64,000 nt of DNA from Ipomoea triloba (GCF_003576645.1 NC_044925.1:18703404-18767403); one strand, 5' to 3'. Positions 45,801 to 59,944 are shown, numbered from the stretch's first letter. Program-made: numbers and translations. Notes: a model not told the origin generated them from the sequence alone.

Positions 45801-48800
45801 CCATGAAAAACAAGAGCAGGTTGTCTTTATCGGTTTGACTTATTTTTTCCATTCATAATTTTGATTTCACCATCAACATATATTAATGTGTCATCTGTAT
45901 TGTGTGCTTTGGATGAATATTTAAGCAACTTAGCATGCTTCATATGAATTCAATGTGATAGGTTAAGGAATGGCTTCACCACATAGGAATAGGAGAACAA
46001 ACAACAGGCCTGCTGGATGATGATGAACCAGATGATGGAGTCATCCCTTTGTATAATGAAGATAGTGTTAAGAAAATGTGAAGAAAAAAAACCAAACCCT
46101 TTTCCTTGGCTAGTTCTTTACAGTTACTCCTATACCAAACCTTCTTGTGCAGTAAAAATTGTGCTTTTGACACACAGCTTAACTGTGCAGGTATGTACCA
46201 TCCAGAGCTGCTTTGCCAATCATTCGTCCATCCTTGTGTAAGCAGCAGACCATCTCAGATAGAGCAAAACGTGCAATGCAAGAATACCTGAATCATTTTC
46301 TGGGAAACTTGGATATTGTAAACTCTAGAGAGGTGTGATCTTGATTCTCAAATTCTTTATGATATTCAGTGCTGGTTTATTCATGGAAAGGAATTTAAGT
46401 TATATGATTGAAATGCATATTTTATCTCTTGTTATCATTGGAGAGATGGCATACAGATTGCAAGTTACATTCTTTTAGACCTCTAGACCTTTTATTTCCT
46501 ATCTACTTTTCAGCAAATCAAAAAATAAAAAAACTAAAAAATCTTATCCACTTCTTGTTTGGTATTTAACTGTCCTAATTATTTTCATATCTGGGGTGAC
46601 ACAAGTGTCATCTTTGCTCATGCTAAAAGTTTGGGAACTTATTCTGTGTGGTATAATAAGTGAGCTTGGATAAGCACTCCTTTTTTCTTGTCAGTCAAAG
46701 GACTGTACAGCTCACGATTAGGGTTACCGTAAAGAAGTTTCTAGATTACCGATGGCCAACATTCATGATTTAAAATATGGGTTTGGCATTTGAAAAGCAG
46801 TGACTTGTGAAGGTAATTTGAGATTAGCACAAGTCTAGAAAGAACTAGAAAATTTTCTATGATGATGGGAATAATAGAAAAACCACAATTTTTTTTCACC
46901 ATTATCTCCATTTTAATTTTGATTTTCGAATGTTACATTAAACCGCAATAAGAGTACCGGCTAAATTCTTTACAATTTTAAGGAAATAGTATAATGTATG
47001 TTTACTAATTTTAAGCTATCAACATTATGTTTCATGTTTGAGAAATGTATTTATTTTATGCTCAACTCTTTTATCTAAGACTGTTGGGGGTCATCAGGCA
47101 AGTCATTGGCTGTTCCAGTAACTGCCTTCTCTATTTTGTTTAACTAATAGTGGAAATTCTATTATTAAAACTATTTACTGAGAAATTCATTCTGCCATTT
47201 AGTTTTTATATTTGTTTCATTGCACTTTTTCCCTGGTGTTAATCCACTGGATTCTGCCTCAATTTCAGGTGTGCAGGTTTTTGGAGGTTTCAAAGTTATC
47301 ATTTTTACCTGAGTATGGCCCAAAGCTTAAAGAGAATTATGTAATGGTTAAGCATTTATCAGTGGTTTCAGAGGGTGATGACAATAGATGTTGTTTGTGC
47401 TGTTGGCCTGGCTGTTGCAATAATAATTGGCAAAAGGTATATGCTCTTCATCAATAGCTCTACTAACATGCACATGATAGAGTCTGTCTTGACCCAAAGC
47501 TTAAGCTAATGGGTCTAGATTCATTTCATGTATATATACATGCGATTGATTTAATATCTCTCTAATGTGGGAAACTTTTCAAGTTTCTGTTCAATTGGGA
47601 AATCCTAACATTATCCACCTTCACATGTTGAATACTATTGCACTAAGCTCCCCTTAAATCCTTAATCACCAATATGCATTCACAAGCCCATTTTGTGCAG
47701 CGCCAACCTGATTTAATCATAGGCCCACCACTACTCGTGAGAACCGCTCAACATGCCCTTTGTACAGATACAAAGGCTTGATTCCACCATAGACCCACCT
47801 TACTCTTTAAGGACCGATATAGTGCAATATTTTCTACTTGGGTGCTAAAGTGTCCATCAAGAGCCTTCACACACCTTTGCTTGTAGTTAATTCCCAATTC
47901 AGAGCGTAATTATCTTTCAAGAGTCTTCATTCAGGATCTAATTGTTCACGGACTTCACAATCTTCAGCTCTAATTCCACTCTTGTTGGAAGAGAGCATTG
48001 GCTGGATCTTCCTGGGTGTACAAGCCCACACTGGTACACACATGATAAGCACACATATTGACCCAAAAGCTTAAGCCATGCATCTAGATTCATCTTATGT
48101 TTACATACTAGTTATTACATATTTCCCAATATAGGTACTTTTCAATACTTGTTTCACATGGGAAATCCTAACAAAGATCCCATCTATGCCTCTTCCATTG
48201 CCACCCTTAATGATTAGAATGGCCATAGCGCATCTAGTCAAGTCTAAGTTAAGATTTATGGTCACTGAAGATATGATGTTATTTATAAATAATACTATGG
48301 ACATATGTGATCAAAGACTTCTGTCTCTATTCAGATTGAGCAATAAATGAAATAGTTATTGGCAAAGGGGCTTATATCTATTTCATTGATGTTTTTAGCA
48401 TTAGGAGAATTGGATTTTACATGAATCTACAGAATGGGAACTCGAAAAGATAATGCATTGTCAAAAGAAGTTTGTAAGCTCTATGCCTCTGACATTGCCT
48501 TCCATTTGACTGTAGCATTGAGTAATCAAAGCCTCTTTATTTCTTTTTCATTGGTTAGCTCATCAAATTGCTGTATATTGATTCTTCAACTTGTAAAAGG
48601 ATTATCATATAAACACTTCATCAGGCTAATTGTTGTTTCTCAGAGAGAAACATTCGTAATTCTTATGCTAATTAGTTCAATAACTTTATTGTAGATTTGG
48701 GCTGTTTTGAAACCTGGTTTCTTGGCCTTGCTAATAAACCCTTTTGACACCAAACTCTTGGACATATTTGTCTTCGATGCACTTCCTTTTGTTAATGGAA

Positions 48801-51800
48801 AGGGAGAAGATCGAGTAAATTTGGCAGAGGAGATAAAAGAACGCAATCCTTTGCGCTATGCATTTAAGGTCAGCTTCTGGAACTTTGGTATCATTATTCA
48901 GTGATAATGAAACAATTTCACATTGGAAAATTATTTCATGTTTACTTGTTTTTGTCAATATTTCATGCTTGTAATTGTTATCGACTATAGTAAATCTTGG
49001 AGGCCCTCTTTCATCAATACTTGTTGCCTACTTGTATTCACTGCTACCATTATTTTTTCAGTGAACCAAGGCATCACTATTGTTCATAAAGTGATGTATC
49101 CATTCCTTAAAAGTGATGCATTTACCAAAATATTTTCCACCTGCAATCTTGTAATCACTTTATTTATTACTGAATTTAGGTACACGGGTTATAAAATCTA
49201 GAACATGTGCTATTTAAAATAAATTGGACACTCGAACATGTATGTCTAAAAAAAAAGACTCAATTTTGAGTATATAGCATTTGTAATAAAAGACATTATT
49301 AGGTAAGTGATGGTGTTTGCTGTGCCATGATAATAATGCTCTTGTATAATAATTATTATTCTATTCATATTTTATTACAATGATGCTCAGATTATTAATA
49401 GCAATTTTATATTGATTACAGAGATTTAGTTCATGCACTCTCACAGGAAACGAGATGGACAGTATTTCAGATTCACTTGCCTGTATTTATATCCTGATTC
49501 TTGCTTCTTGTTTTGCCAATACTGAAAATTTTTTCTTATTTTAAAAATCAGTTTTTAACAATATAGAAAATCCTTAACTAAACCTGATCTTAAAGATGTA
49601 TCCTATGTATCTTAAGTAGACTTTGGTTATTCCTATATGTTAAAAATGTAGAAATGACATACTTGTATAGCCTATGTCTCTCAAGAAGATTGTGGTTTTA
49701 CCTATCTGTCTTTGCTATAATATCTGAAAGCTTTAAACTCACTGTCATAAAAATGATTGCACCTTGCTGCCCATTTGCTTTTCTAATTCCTCCACCCCCC
49801 CAACCCCTTCTCCCCCCCTTCCCTTCCCCACTTTCCTCTAATTTTCATGTTTTGTAATATTAGGAATATAATGGCTGAAGATTTACTTGTGGGGGATCCA
49901 TGCATGAACTTAGGACCAAAATTTCAGCTAAACTACCCACTTTCCTCTAATTTTCATGTTTTGTAACACTTGGAATGGCCAACAGGTTACTTGTGGGAAT
50001 CGAAGCATAAAATTTAAAACCAGAAGTTCAGCTGAAGTAAAGAAGTGGGTTTCCATGATTAATGAAGCTGGTCTAAAGCCCAAAGATGGTTGGTGTAGCC
50101 CTCAGCGATTTGGTTCTTTTTCTCCACAGCGTGGGTTGACTGAGGATGGTAGTTGCATCCAATGGTTTATAGATGGAAAGGAATCATTTGAAGCAATTGC
50201 TTTATCAATTGAGAGTGCAAAGTCTGAGGTTCTGCTCTTAACTAGGCACATGAAATGTGTTCATCTATCCGTTATATGTGATATAGAATTCATTGCAAGT
50301 TGTATGTGCAGATATATATTACTGGATGGTGGCTTTGCCCAGAACTGTACTTGAGACGTCCATTTCACAACCACAGTTCCTCCAGACTAGATGCCTTACT
50401 TGAAGCTAAAGCTAACCAAGGGGTTCAGGTTCAATTCAGAATGCTTTCTTCAAGCTCTTTATTTGTTCGTTTGTTTTTATTATTCTTTTAACAAGTTTAT
50501 TGTCATATTTATTTGAACTCACTAAGTTAGACATGCTAAGTTAATATGCTTTACTTTGTAGGTTTTTTTTTTTTTCCTCCCAATTTGATTGATCAAATTA
50601 TCTATCTGACTGGATTTCAATTGTCACACAGATTTACATTCTTCTCTACAAGGAAGTTGCTCTTGCTTTGAAAATTAACAGCTCATACAGTAAAAGAAAG
50701 CTTCTTACCATTCACAAGAATGTGAAAGTTGTACGCTATCCTGACCGTTTCCCTGCTGGGATCTACTATTGGTATGCTGTTTGATTTTACTGTCTCATTG
50801 TTGTAATTAAATTGATATAAGAATAAAATGTGTTTCTGTATTTTGGAGGTTTCACCATATGCACTTTTCTTGCTACATGCAGGTCTCACCATGAAAAAAT
50901 TGTTATTGTAGATCACCATATATGCCATTTTGGAGGATTAGATTTATGCTTTGGCCGTTATGATACACCTGAACACAAAGTTGGTGATTTCCCTTCTTCA
51001 ATATGGCCTGGAAAGGACTATTACAATCCAAGGTAAATTCAGTCCTAATTTCACACCTATGAACCAACTCTAATGATTTAGTTTTTGTAAGCAAGTTTGG
51101 GTAGTTCATAGTTGTGACTTTGGTGTAGTTGCTCTACAAATGAAATCCCCCCTCGAGACCCTTGGAGTAGAAAACTCAGTTTCCTGATTATAAATATTTA
51201 AGCATGGACAAAGTTGATCTAATTATCTGCATTTCATGTTTCACCCCAATTAGTAAGAACTATTGAAGGGAAGAAACACAAAATCTCAAATAATTAAGTA
51301 AATGGCGGTCCCTTTAGACTTGTAGCTTGTATTAGGGGTTACTTGTTGCATGTTTATTTGTCTTTAACTTTCATATTGATCAGTTGTATAGATGTCAATT
51401 TGATAAAATCTTAGTGGTTACATCTTCATGCTTTTGCAACTTCACTAACAATATTATACAGATTCTTTTTTTGACATTCTTCAGAATGTGCATTACTAAT
51501 CAATAATCATGGAATGAAAAGAAACTAAAATTCAATTCTTAATCAGCATTTATCTTTGAAGTTGGATCTCTTAATCAGGTGATATTGCCTTGACACTTCA
51601 TACAGAAGTCCAGGCCTCCAAGGATCAATTCCCTGCAACTACCACATCTTGATTGTGAAAATTAAAGTGTGATCTTGACCAACTTTTAACTGAAACCCAT
51701 GTTTAATAAATATATTTGTTTATATTGCAACCCTGCATATAACTGGGAAGGGCAAACAATTTTGATAGTAAGAATCATGGACCACTGTTTGAAATCTTTA

Positions 51801-54800
51801 CCTTTGATGTGTAGGCGTGTAGCTAATGAACAATGTGGAGTTTCATATGTTTAACCTTTCTGTTTGGGTTATACAGAGAATCTGAACCAAATTCTTGGGA
51901 AGATGCAATGAAAGATGAGCTTGACCGAGAGAGATACCCTCGAATGCCTTGGCATGATGTCCACTTTGCTCTTTGGGGACCACCGTGCCGAGATATTGCT
52001 AGACATTTTGTTCAGCGCTGGAATCATGCCAAGGTTTCTTTTTCTCCTTTAGTTTGGTTCTAAAAATTTTCAATTTTAATTTGCTAATATAACCTGTTGT
52101 TAAACAGAGAAGTAAAGCTCCAAATGAACACACAATACCACTGCTAATGCCACAGCATCACATGGTTATCCCACATTACATGGGAAGAAGCCGGGAGGTG
52201 GATGTTGAAAATAAAAATGCTGAAGTGATTGAAAATTACGACTCATTTCCTTCAGAGTCACCACCTGAAGATGTTCCATTGCTTTTGCCCCCAGAAGCCA
52301 GTGACATGGAAGCTTCTAATATAGACAACAAACTAAATGGTCTTGCTCAAATTCATGGTTCTTTTGATCAGCCAACTGTAGCTGGTTAGTTCTGTACTTT
52401 TCCATCTATTAATAACCTATAAATGACACTTTAATCTTAGATCTGAGATGAATATTTTCAGACCGACCAGAACAAACAATGACAAACCTGCAAGTTGATT
52501 GGTGGGAAACACAAGAGAGGGCTTGCCAATTTTCAGCTGATGAAGTGGCAGAAGTTGGTCCTCAAACTAATTGCTCCTGTCAGGTTAGCATTTTCTATTG
52601 CATATGATAATGTTAGGTGATATCTGATGTTAGCCTGTTTCAGTGCCAAAATTATAAAACAGATAACAAAAGTGATCCTTTATTTTATCAGCCAATTTTG
52701 TAAACTTGGAATCAGAAGATTTGAAGTTTTCAGTTGTTTATCAGTTACTTGTTTTCATTGGTATTGGTTAATTTGTTATTGTCTGTACTTCCTCAATGAA
52801 CTTTTTTGAATGGTCAAAATAGTCTCTCCTCAATGTTATCATTAACTTCCTGTTTTTCACTTGTGTTTGAATTAAGTTTCTAATTATTAATAAATTCAAT
52901 GTCTAACTAATGTGTTATAGGTTGTTAGAAGTGTAAGCCAGTGGTCTGCTGGAACAAGTCACACCGAAGATAGCATTCATAATGCTTATTGTTCTCTCAT
53001 TGAGAGAGCCGAACACTTTGTCTTCATTGAGGTACTAATATAACATCACTGATGATACTCTATAAAACTTACTTGAGTTTCTCACTAACAAAACGGCATA
53101 TTTTCTGTTTCTCATTATTTATGTTCCTCTAAGGCTCTGACTATAATGATCAGAATGAAAAATGTTGAGTCTAACTTTTTGCTATTATTTCTTTATTTTG
53201 CCAACCCCTACTTCCAGAATCAATTTTTTATATCAGGCCTTTCTGGGGATGAAATCATACAAAACCGAGTGCTTGATGCTTTATACAAGCGCATATTGCG
53301 AGCACATAAAGAGAAGACATGTTTCAGGGTTATAATAGTCATTCCACTGTTACCAGGATACCAGGTAGAGCTTCATTTAAATGATCCTTCAAATGTCTTT
53401 TCTATTTTAGATTTTCATTTTCATCAACTGTCTAAATAACAGGGCGCTCTGGACGATGGTGGAGCAGCAACAGTGAGAGCCTTAATGCATTGGCAATATC
53501 GAACAATATGCCGGGGAGAAAACTCAATATTGCATAATCTGACTGCATTGTTGGGCCCTAAAACATCAGATTTCATATCTTTCTATGGTCTCAGAACTTA
53601 TGGCCGACTTTCTGATGACGGTCCATTAGTCACAAATCAGGTAGCTTCTTATGAAGCATACCCGCAAGCTGTGTATATTTGTGTTTTTTTGTCATAGATT
53701 GTCTGCTTTACTAGTCTAATTTTCACATCAGATCAGAAGAGTTATCTGCTTTGCATGGGCTTGCATGTTGCCACATAAGAGACATTGCAGTTTTATACTT
53801 GATAAAGCACTTCATGAACTAGTTTCAAATATTTGCTTATCTATTTATTTTTCAATTTCTGATGTAGGTTTATGTTCATAGTAAAGTCATGATAGTGGAT
53901 GACCGTGTAGCCTTGGTCGGTTCATCTAATATTAACGACAGAAGCTTGCTTGGATCTCGGGACTCTGAGGTAATTTCTCCTAGCCCATGATTAATCGTTG
54001 CGTTATCAATGTTACGGGACAGGACAGGATAGACCATCTTTTATCGTTTTAGATGTTGAATTTCTCTGCAAAGATAAACTCTTCCTCTTTGTCATCCTTT
54101 ACTATCACACACTTTAGATAGCAATAGCTGGCAGATCCTTTACACCTTTCATTTTCCTTTTTATTTGATCATTTTGACTTAGAAATTTCTGATCTCAGAT
54201 TTGTGTAGTCATTGAGGATAAATGTTTCATCGACTCATCAATGAATGGAAAGCCTTGGAAGGCTGGAAAGTTTTGTTATAGCCTTCGGGTTTCATTATGG
54301 GCAGAGCACCTGGGTCTACGTTCGGGAGAGGTGAGTCATGAGTGACAATGTCAAACAGTAAATCTCCTCTTCAAAATATGCATCATTTAAGACTGCATTT
54401 AACATGTCCCGTGTTGAGACATCCATTTTTGGGGCTTTATATGCAATAATAATAATTCACATATTACATGCAGAATAGGAAATACTGGAATTAATTAACA
54501 TGCCTGTCTCTCTTTCCAGATTTGTCAAATCAAAGATCCTATAGCTGAAACAACATACAAAGACTTGCTGATGGCAACTGCTAAGGTGAAGAACTATTTA
54601 ATATGCATGGAGTGTGGTTAAGACTAAGTGGGCGTCATAAGTACAGTAGTATTTATCTCTAATGATCAATTTCAATATATGATCTAGACCTAGTTGAGGG
54701 TAATATATATATAGGTCCCGTTTAGGTGTGAGTCACCCGTCCCATGCGAATCTGCAAATTGAAAGAATGCATCGTAAGTACTACATGAATGCACAAAAAC

Positions 54801-55779
54801 TACGTCCATCTCCTAGATTGCTATACAAATGCACCGCACCTACTACATGAATGCACAAAAAGTATTACACTAATGCACCGCACTTACCGTGCATTCATGT
54901 ATTATTGCACTTGAGACTTGAGAGTAGTTATTGTGCATTCATGTAGTACTTACCATGCATTCTTTTTGAAGTTTGCAAATTTGCATGGTAAAACTGGTTT
55001 GCAGCTGAAAGCAAATCTATATATAATGTACTAAGGGGGTGTTTAGTTTGTAGGTTTTGAGCCTAAAAACGAGAATAAAAGTTATTGAAATGTCGGGTAA
55101 AGGATTTTTAGTTTCAAAGGGATGGAAGCCAAGGAAGAGAGTTTAGGGAATGGATTTTCTAATCCCCTCCAGGCTCCAACCATAGGTTTCATTACCATTC
55201 TTAAAAATCAACATATTTTTTTTCTTTTCTATTTGTTCATAAACAAGTAAATGAATTCTAATCAAACATTATATTGCGCCCTTCATTAGCCATTGCATTT
55301 TCAAATTATGAAATTTTACTCAATTCTTGCTTCTCAGGAATGCCTTGTATACAGGGAATAATGAAGACTTAACCTCTGATAACTTGTTTTATTTTCACAG
55401 AATAATGAAGCGATCTACCAAGAAGTGTTCTCTTGTGTCCCAAATGACACCATACACTCAAGGTGTTTTGCTCTCTCTCTCTCATTCTTTCAATTACACT
55501 TGAGATTTATGATTATATCCCAAATTAAAGTTTTGAGAAAATGCATGCAGGTCAGCATTCAAGCAATGTAAAGAGAAACTGGGGCACTCCATAGTGGATC
55601 TAGGAGTTGCAGCAGAGAAAGTTGAAGTTTGTGAGAAGGGGGAAAGCACAGTAGTACACAAGTTGAAGTCAGTAAAAGGCCATCTTGTTTCTTTTCCATT
55701 AGAGTTCATGCGTGATGATGATTTGAGGCCAATGTTAAGTAATCGTGAATTCTATACTTCTCCTCAAGTTTTCCATTGA
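42873..55779 (+). CDS. PLDZ2-like: Phospholipase D zeta (PX-PH-PLD), 21 exons, 1051 residues
   Basis: It hydrolyses phosphatidylcholine-type lipids to phosphatidic acid at membranes; plant zeta forms need PIP2 rather than calcium. Exons: 42873-43073, 45718-45819, 45962-46077, 46191-46332, 47269-47436, 48695-48868, 49986-50228, 50312-50428, 50632-50771, 50883-51032, 51877-52033, 52108-52384, 52462-52583, 52921-53031, 53218-53364, 53443-53640, 53868-53969, 54199-54330, 54520-54585, 55401-55462, 55551-55779. All introns are GT-AG and phases agree. The PX domain spans about residues 40-190 ([31 protein letters not shown]), then PH about 205-330 ([19 protein letters not shown]). HKD1 is HEKIVIVD (471-478) and HKD2 is HSKVMIVD (859-866); IENQFFISG lies between them. 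It ends in the conserved [13 protein letters not shown] and [12 protein letters not shown] resemble Arabidopsis PLDZ2 more than PLDZ1. It is complete and probably functional. Confidence 0.93.
43417..43665. mobile_element. MITE in PLD zeta intron 1
   Basis: AAGGAAAATTTGTACTTTTC at the left pairs with AAAAGTGCAATTTTCCTT at the right. Further inward, AATTGTAGAATTGTCCC pairs with GAATTCTACAATTA. TTAAA-type sequence flanks both sides. Confidence 0.55.
45046..45385. mobile_element. MITE-like element in PLD zeta intron 1
   Basis: GGGTGTTTGGTTCAAG at the left pairs with GTGAACCAAACACCTTA at the right. Internal copies of the end motif (GATGTTTGGTTCAGGTT and TTAAACCAAACACAGG) are also present. Confidence 0.5.
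47475..48173 (-). mobile_element. TRIM-like LTR element in PLD zeta intron 5
   Basis: Two direct repeats, 47475-47610 and 48043-48173 (about 131-136 bp), both read on the minus strand from TGTTAGGATTTCCCA to a CA end. They share TGGGTCAA and GCTTAAGCTTTGGG-type blocks. The 430-bp interior between them has no coding capacity. Small LTRs with TG..CA ends and a tiny interior fit a terminal-repeat retrotransposon in miniature. No clear target duplication was seen. The LTRs have diverged, so the insertion is not recent. Confidence 0.55.
54712..55010. mobile_element. TIR element with short repeats in PLD zeta intron 19
   Basis: GAATGCATCGTAAGTACTAC at the left pairs with GTAGTACTTACCATGCATTC at the right, and GCAAATT with AATTTGC-type ends lie outside. 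The core has four or five copies of CATGAATGCAC or its complement. This again is a TIR element with a minisatellite-like centre. Confidence 0.55.
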
Positions 55780-57215
55780 TCACTCAAGGCAGGGCAGGGC
55801 AGGGATATTCTTTCAGTCTTCCATTCAAGCATCCAACATTGGTACATGCATATCATCATCAATGTCATGTACAATTATAGACCCCATAGTGTTAGGGAAC
55901 TTGTGAAGTAGCAGTTACAACAGGACTTCTGAATCTTATTTGATGCCAATATATGTTTTACAGTTAGTGTTGTATTTTATTTATTTATTTATTTTTTGCA
56001 CCACAGGGATGTACAGATTATTTATATTCAATAATACCTCGTGATTGAATTAAGTTATTGACCACATGTTTCTATTGTTCTTTATAGCATATTCGTGAAA
56101 AAGTATCCGAAATAAATTAAATAAGGGTTGTACTCTGTACAAGTATGTGTTGTTTCAAATTCAAAATAGGAATCAAACGTTCAAAATATGTAGATAAGTA
56201 GAACAATAAAAAACTAATGCAGTTCAATATAATCGCTCTTATGCTTGCGGGGCTATCGACTTAGCAATGTCCAATCCATTATCACTATGTCCAAGTTCAA
56301 TTTACAAAATAGTAAGATAAAAAAGTGTGCCAAGAATCAACTTGATTCATGTAGGACTCATTCTGAACTTTAACCGATTGATTGATAACAACTAGATCCA
56401 TCATGGTCTTGAGGCTTCCCCTTGAACTATGTCACCATGAAGTCCCTTCTTATGAGTCATCTCAAGATTCAAAAGTGTCTTAATTTATGATAAGAACTGC
56501 CACAAGTCTGAGTTTGATTTGGACAGGCTAGAAGATGGATAACTTTTAAAGTTTTGATCTGGTTTAGCTTAGAGAGAGAAAATTGAAGATTTGTTTAACT
56601 CGATTATGTGCATGCCTTTCTCCCTATGAAATTTCAGGCTATATAGGTCATCAACTTTGTAATTTCCTTGGCTTACCAAAATTACATTATAGAGTCTCCA
56701 CTAAAATATTCTGATTTAAGACACATAGAGTTCTTTCAACAAACTCTCAACTCTTCCTAGCCTAACAGGTTCTTGGTGGCTCCCATGCAATGGTATCTAT
56801 ACAAGGATATGTACCAGAAGTTCCTATTGCAACTAAGCCTTGTGGAACATTCTATTCTAGTTGAGTAATACCACAAACAAGTACAAACACCTAAACTAAG
56901 GTAAATTATTGTGTCGACCAAGTCCTAAAATTGAAATGCAAAACTAATAGTGAAGTTACTCTTGAAGACAAATGTATAAAAATTCATAAATAAATGTAAA
57001 ATATGTATTAATAGTTTTTTCTCTCTTAGTGGTGTGTTACTTGTGGTTGAAGGATTAAAATTTAATTTTCTTGGCATTAGTCATGTGTGATAATGGTGAT
57101 AAAGTTTCTTTTACTACTGGTGGTTGTACCATGTTTGATAAAAAAAAAAAAAAAAATTTACAATGTTCTCTTTACCTTACATAAAGAAGGTAATTTTTAT
57201 AAGTTTGATTTATTA
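55780..57215. other. PLD zeta 3' region and intergenic DNA
   Basis: The first 300 bp probably hold the 3' UTR. An AATAAA at about 56111 is one possible signal. The rest has no recognisable gene or repeat end. Confidence 0.35.
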
Positions 57216-57216
57216 A

Positions 57217-57820
57217 GGAGTGTTTGGTAAATAGTTATTTGCTGATAGTTAGCAATTTAGGTTAGTGTGTTTGACTAGTTGATTGCATTAACTGATTGTT
57301 GAAAGATGTTTGGTAAATTAGTTGTTAGTTAAGGTTGTCTTCAATCATGCCAATCCCCTCCCTTTCTAATCTAGGTGGCAATAGAGAAACTTTTTTTTAT
57401 TAGTAGTTACTGTCATGTGTGTAGCAAATGGAGAGAAAAATTGCTAAATTAGCAAGGGGAGAGAGAATGAGAAAAAAGAGAAAAAGCAGGTTTTGTATAC
57501 TTATTTTTTTTTTTATTAGTTATTTATTATATTATTTAGTTATTATATTTATTATATAATATGAAAGTGTGATCACTTTTGAAAGCGAGAGAATATTGCA
57601 GGGATGTAGAATAAATAGTGAAGAATTTGTAAATTTGATGATGTGGAAGTGAGACTCATTTTAGAAAGTAAGAGAAATTTCTGGGTTAAGAATAGCTTAA
57701 TAGCTAATTACATGCAAAATAATTTTCTTAAAAAACTGATAAAAAAGATGCTTTAAATTGCTTTTTTGAATTTTAGCGTTTTGGAACAATAAATTATTAC
57801 AAAAACTAATTAATCAAACA
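57217..57820. mobile_element. Possible hAT-like MITE with a nested insertion
   Basis: AGTGTTTGGTAAATAG at the left resembles in inverted form AATCAAACACTTATATTAG at the right. Subterminal GCTGATAGTTAGC and TTAGCTATT-type words recall the element at 5847-6552. The centre (about 57335-57690) looks like a separate purine-rich insertion. The borders are uncertain. Confidence 0.3.
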
Positions 57821-57960
57821 CTTATATTAGTTTTTTTTTTTTTTGAAAATTACACTTATATTAGCTATTTAACCAAGTTAAACAGTTAATAATGATTAAA
57901 TAAATCAAAATTGACTGATAAACTAATTATATTACGAGGCCTAAATCTTAATCAATAATG

Positions 57961-58570
57961 GTTGAATCATATCAAATGTGAAATGCTTAGCTTGTTAGTC
58001 AAAGATAACTTCTTCTTTTTACGGCATAAAAGACAACGATATGCCAAGTTTGAATTCTGTTCAAAATTTTTAAAATGTATGGTAGTTAGTTGCCGAAAAT
58101 TAAATATGTCAAAATGCATTTATGCTATGTGTGTCAAAGAAGCCTACAAATTTTGTTGTGATTCTAGATCAGACCTCTATAATGGTTGCATGTGAATTTA
58201 GTTGGACTAATAGATCAGAAGTCACTGGTCTTTAATTTAGTCCTAAATGTGTTTTGTTATTATTAATGACTATTCTTGATATATCTGTACACATACTTGC
58301 ATTCAAAATTATGCTTAACGAATTTTTCAAGTTATAAAGAAAAGTTTAGAATTAAAATGTAAATTCTATAACATCACTCTCATTAAAATTGATTATGAAT
58401 GAAAATAAGAAAATACCAAATTTGAAACGTATTGTGATGAAAATGAGATAAATCATAACTTCTTAATTCTCAACCACAACTCCTCCTTAACATAGAGGAA
58501 TGATTGAAAATAAAAATCACACAATTCAAGAGGTGGTCCAAATTATGCTTAATGAGAATAAACTACCCAA
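57961..58570. other. Intergenic, nothing recognised
   Basis: AT-rich. A plus-strand frame at 57962-58195 has no recognisable domain. Confidence 0.35.
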
Positions 58571-58643
58571 ATATTTTTAAAGATATTGTTAGGTGGTGCT
58601 GTGTGAATGTTGTTCAGGCGGTCGACCTAATCAGTCGTTATAC

Positions 58644-58980
58644 TGTGGACCATGGATCATGGTTGATACTGCAGTTGTGTTAAATTGATACTGCAGTTGT
58701 GTTGAAAGGATACTGCAGTTGTGTTGAAAGGGAACTGCAGTTGCGCGAAACAGAGGCCGTGCCATTCATCTGGAACTGCAGTTGTGTTGAACGGATACTG
58801 CAGTTGTGTTGAAAAGATACTGCAGCTGTGTTGAATGGATAATGCAGTTGTGTTGAACAGATGAATGGCCTCTGTTATGTGCAACTGCAGTTTCCTTTCA
58901 ACACAACTGCAATATCTTTTTAACACAACTGTAGTATCCGTTCAACACAACTGCAGTATCAGCTATGATCATGGTCCACA
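58644..58980. mobile_element. Inverted-repeat element built from a 22-bp minisatellite
   Basis: The unit GATACTGCAGTTGTGTTGAA is repeated about eight times on the plus strand (58664-58855) and three to four times in reverse complement (58880-58960). Flanking blocks GTGGACCATGGATCATGG (left) and CATGGTCCACAATGC (right) pair as terminal arms, as do AGGCCGTGCCATTCATC and CAGATGAATGGCCT. The whole can fold on itself. Confidence 0.7.
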
Positions 58981-59944
58981 ATGCATTGTGGACCATGGTC
59001 CACCATATAATTTGCGATGCTAAGGGGATTTCGAAGATGTCATATAAAAATGGATTAGACTAGTGAGATTAGGAGGTCTATACCTAAATGATTTTAGGAA
59101 ATTTGTTACTTAATTGAAGCTATTTTCCTATTGTATCTTAGGGATGTCATTTCATAGTTTCTGAAGGCAATTTGGACCAAATATGAGGAGGATACTTCGT
59201 TCAGATTTGCAAGGGATTTTATTTCCTATTTTAGGCCGGGTGCCTATGTATAAATGCCCTCTCTAAGGGCGTTTAAAGGACTATTTTTTCATGAAGTTTA
59301 GCGCAATTTATGTAAGATTATTGTTTTGAGTTATCTTTTGCGTTATTATTACTTATACATTCTCGTAAACCACACTGTCTAAACAGTTGTGTTGGTCAGC
59401 CGATGACCCGTCAAAGATTGTAAAATCAACATACTCAACATTCTATATATTGAATTAAGTATTATTATATCGAATAGTAGTAAAATGCATCAAAAAAAAA
59501 AAAGAAAAAAGAATAGTAGTAAAAAGAACCACATCAATTTATGATCTTTTAAAACAACAGAACACTGAAATATTTCCTATTTCAAGGCATTTATTTGTAA
59601 GCATTTTATTTGAAATATTGATAACCACCATCTAGTGAGGTAATTTTGATGCTAAATGTAATGAGACCATTTTTCTTGGCTTTTATAGAGTTTACAATAA
59701 AAGTATTGTTCTTGTTGAAGAGACATTGAGCTGAAAAATGATTTCATGAATGCAGATTCATTCCCAACTCCACAACTTATTGAGACCCAATTGCGCAACA
59801 TATACAACTTAGGTTGTAATTAACCCAGGCCATTATGCACAGATGGAGAAATAGTTAGCCAAATTATTTTTATTTTGAAACCAAATACTTTTGATTTTGT
59901 TTTAAATAATATTATACATTAATAATCTGTCAAAGTACCCATGA

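Noticed and set aside
58664..58960. CRISPR-like short repeats
   Set aside because: Units of 22 bp are contiguous without unique spacers, in a plant genome; this is a minisatellite in a fold-back element.
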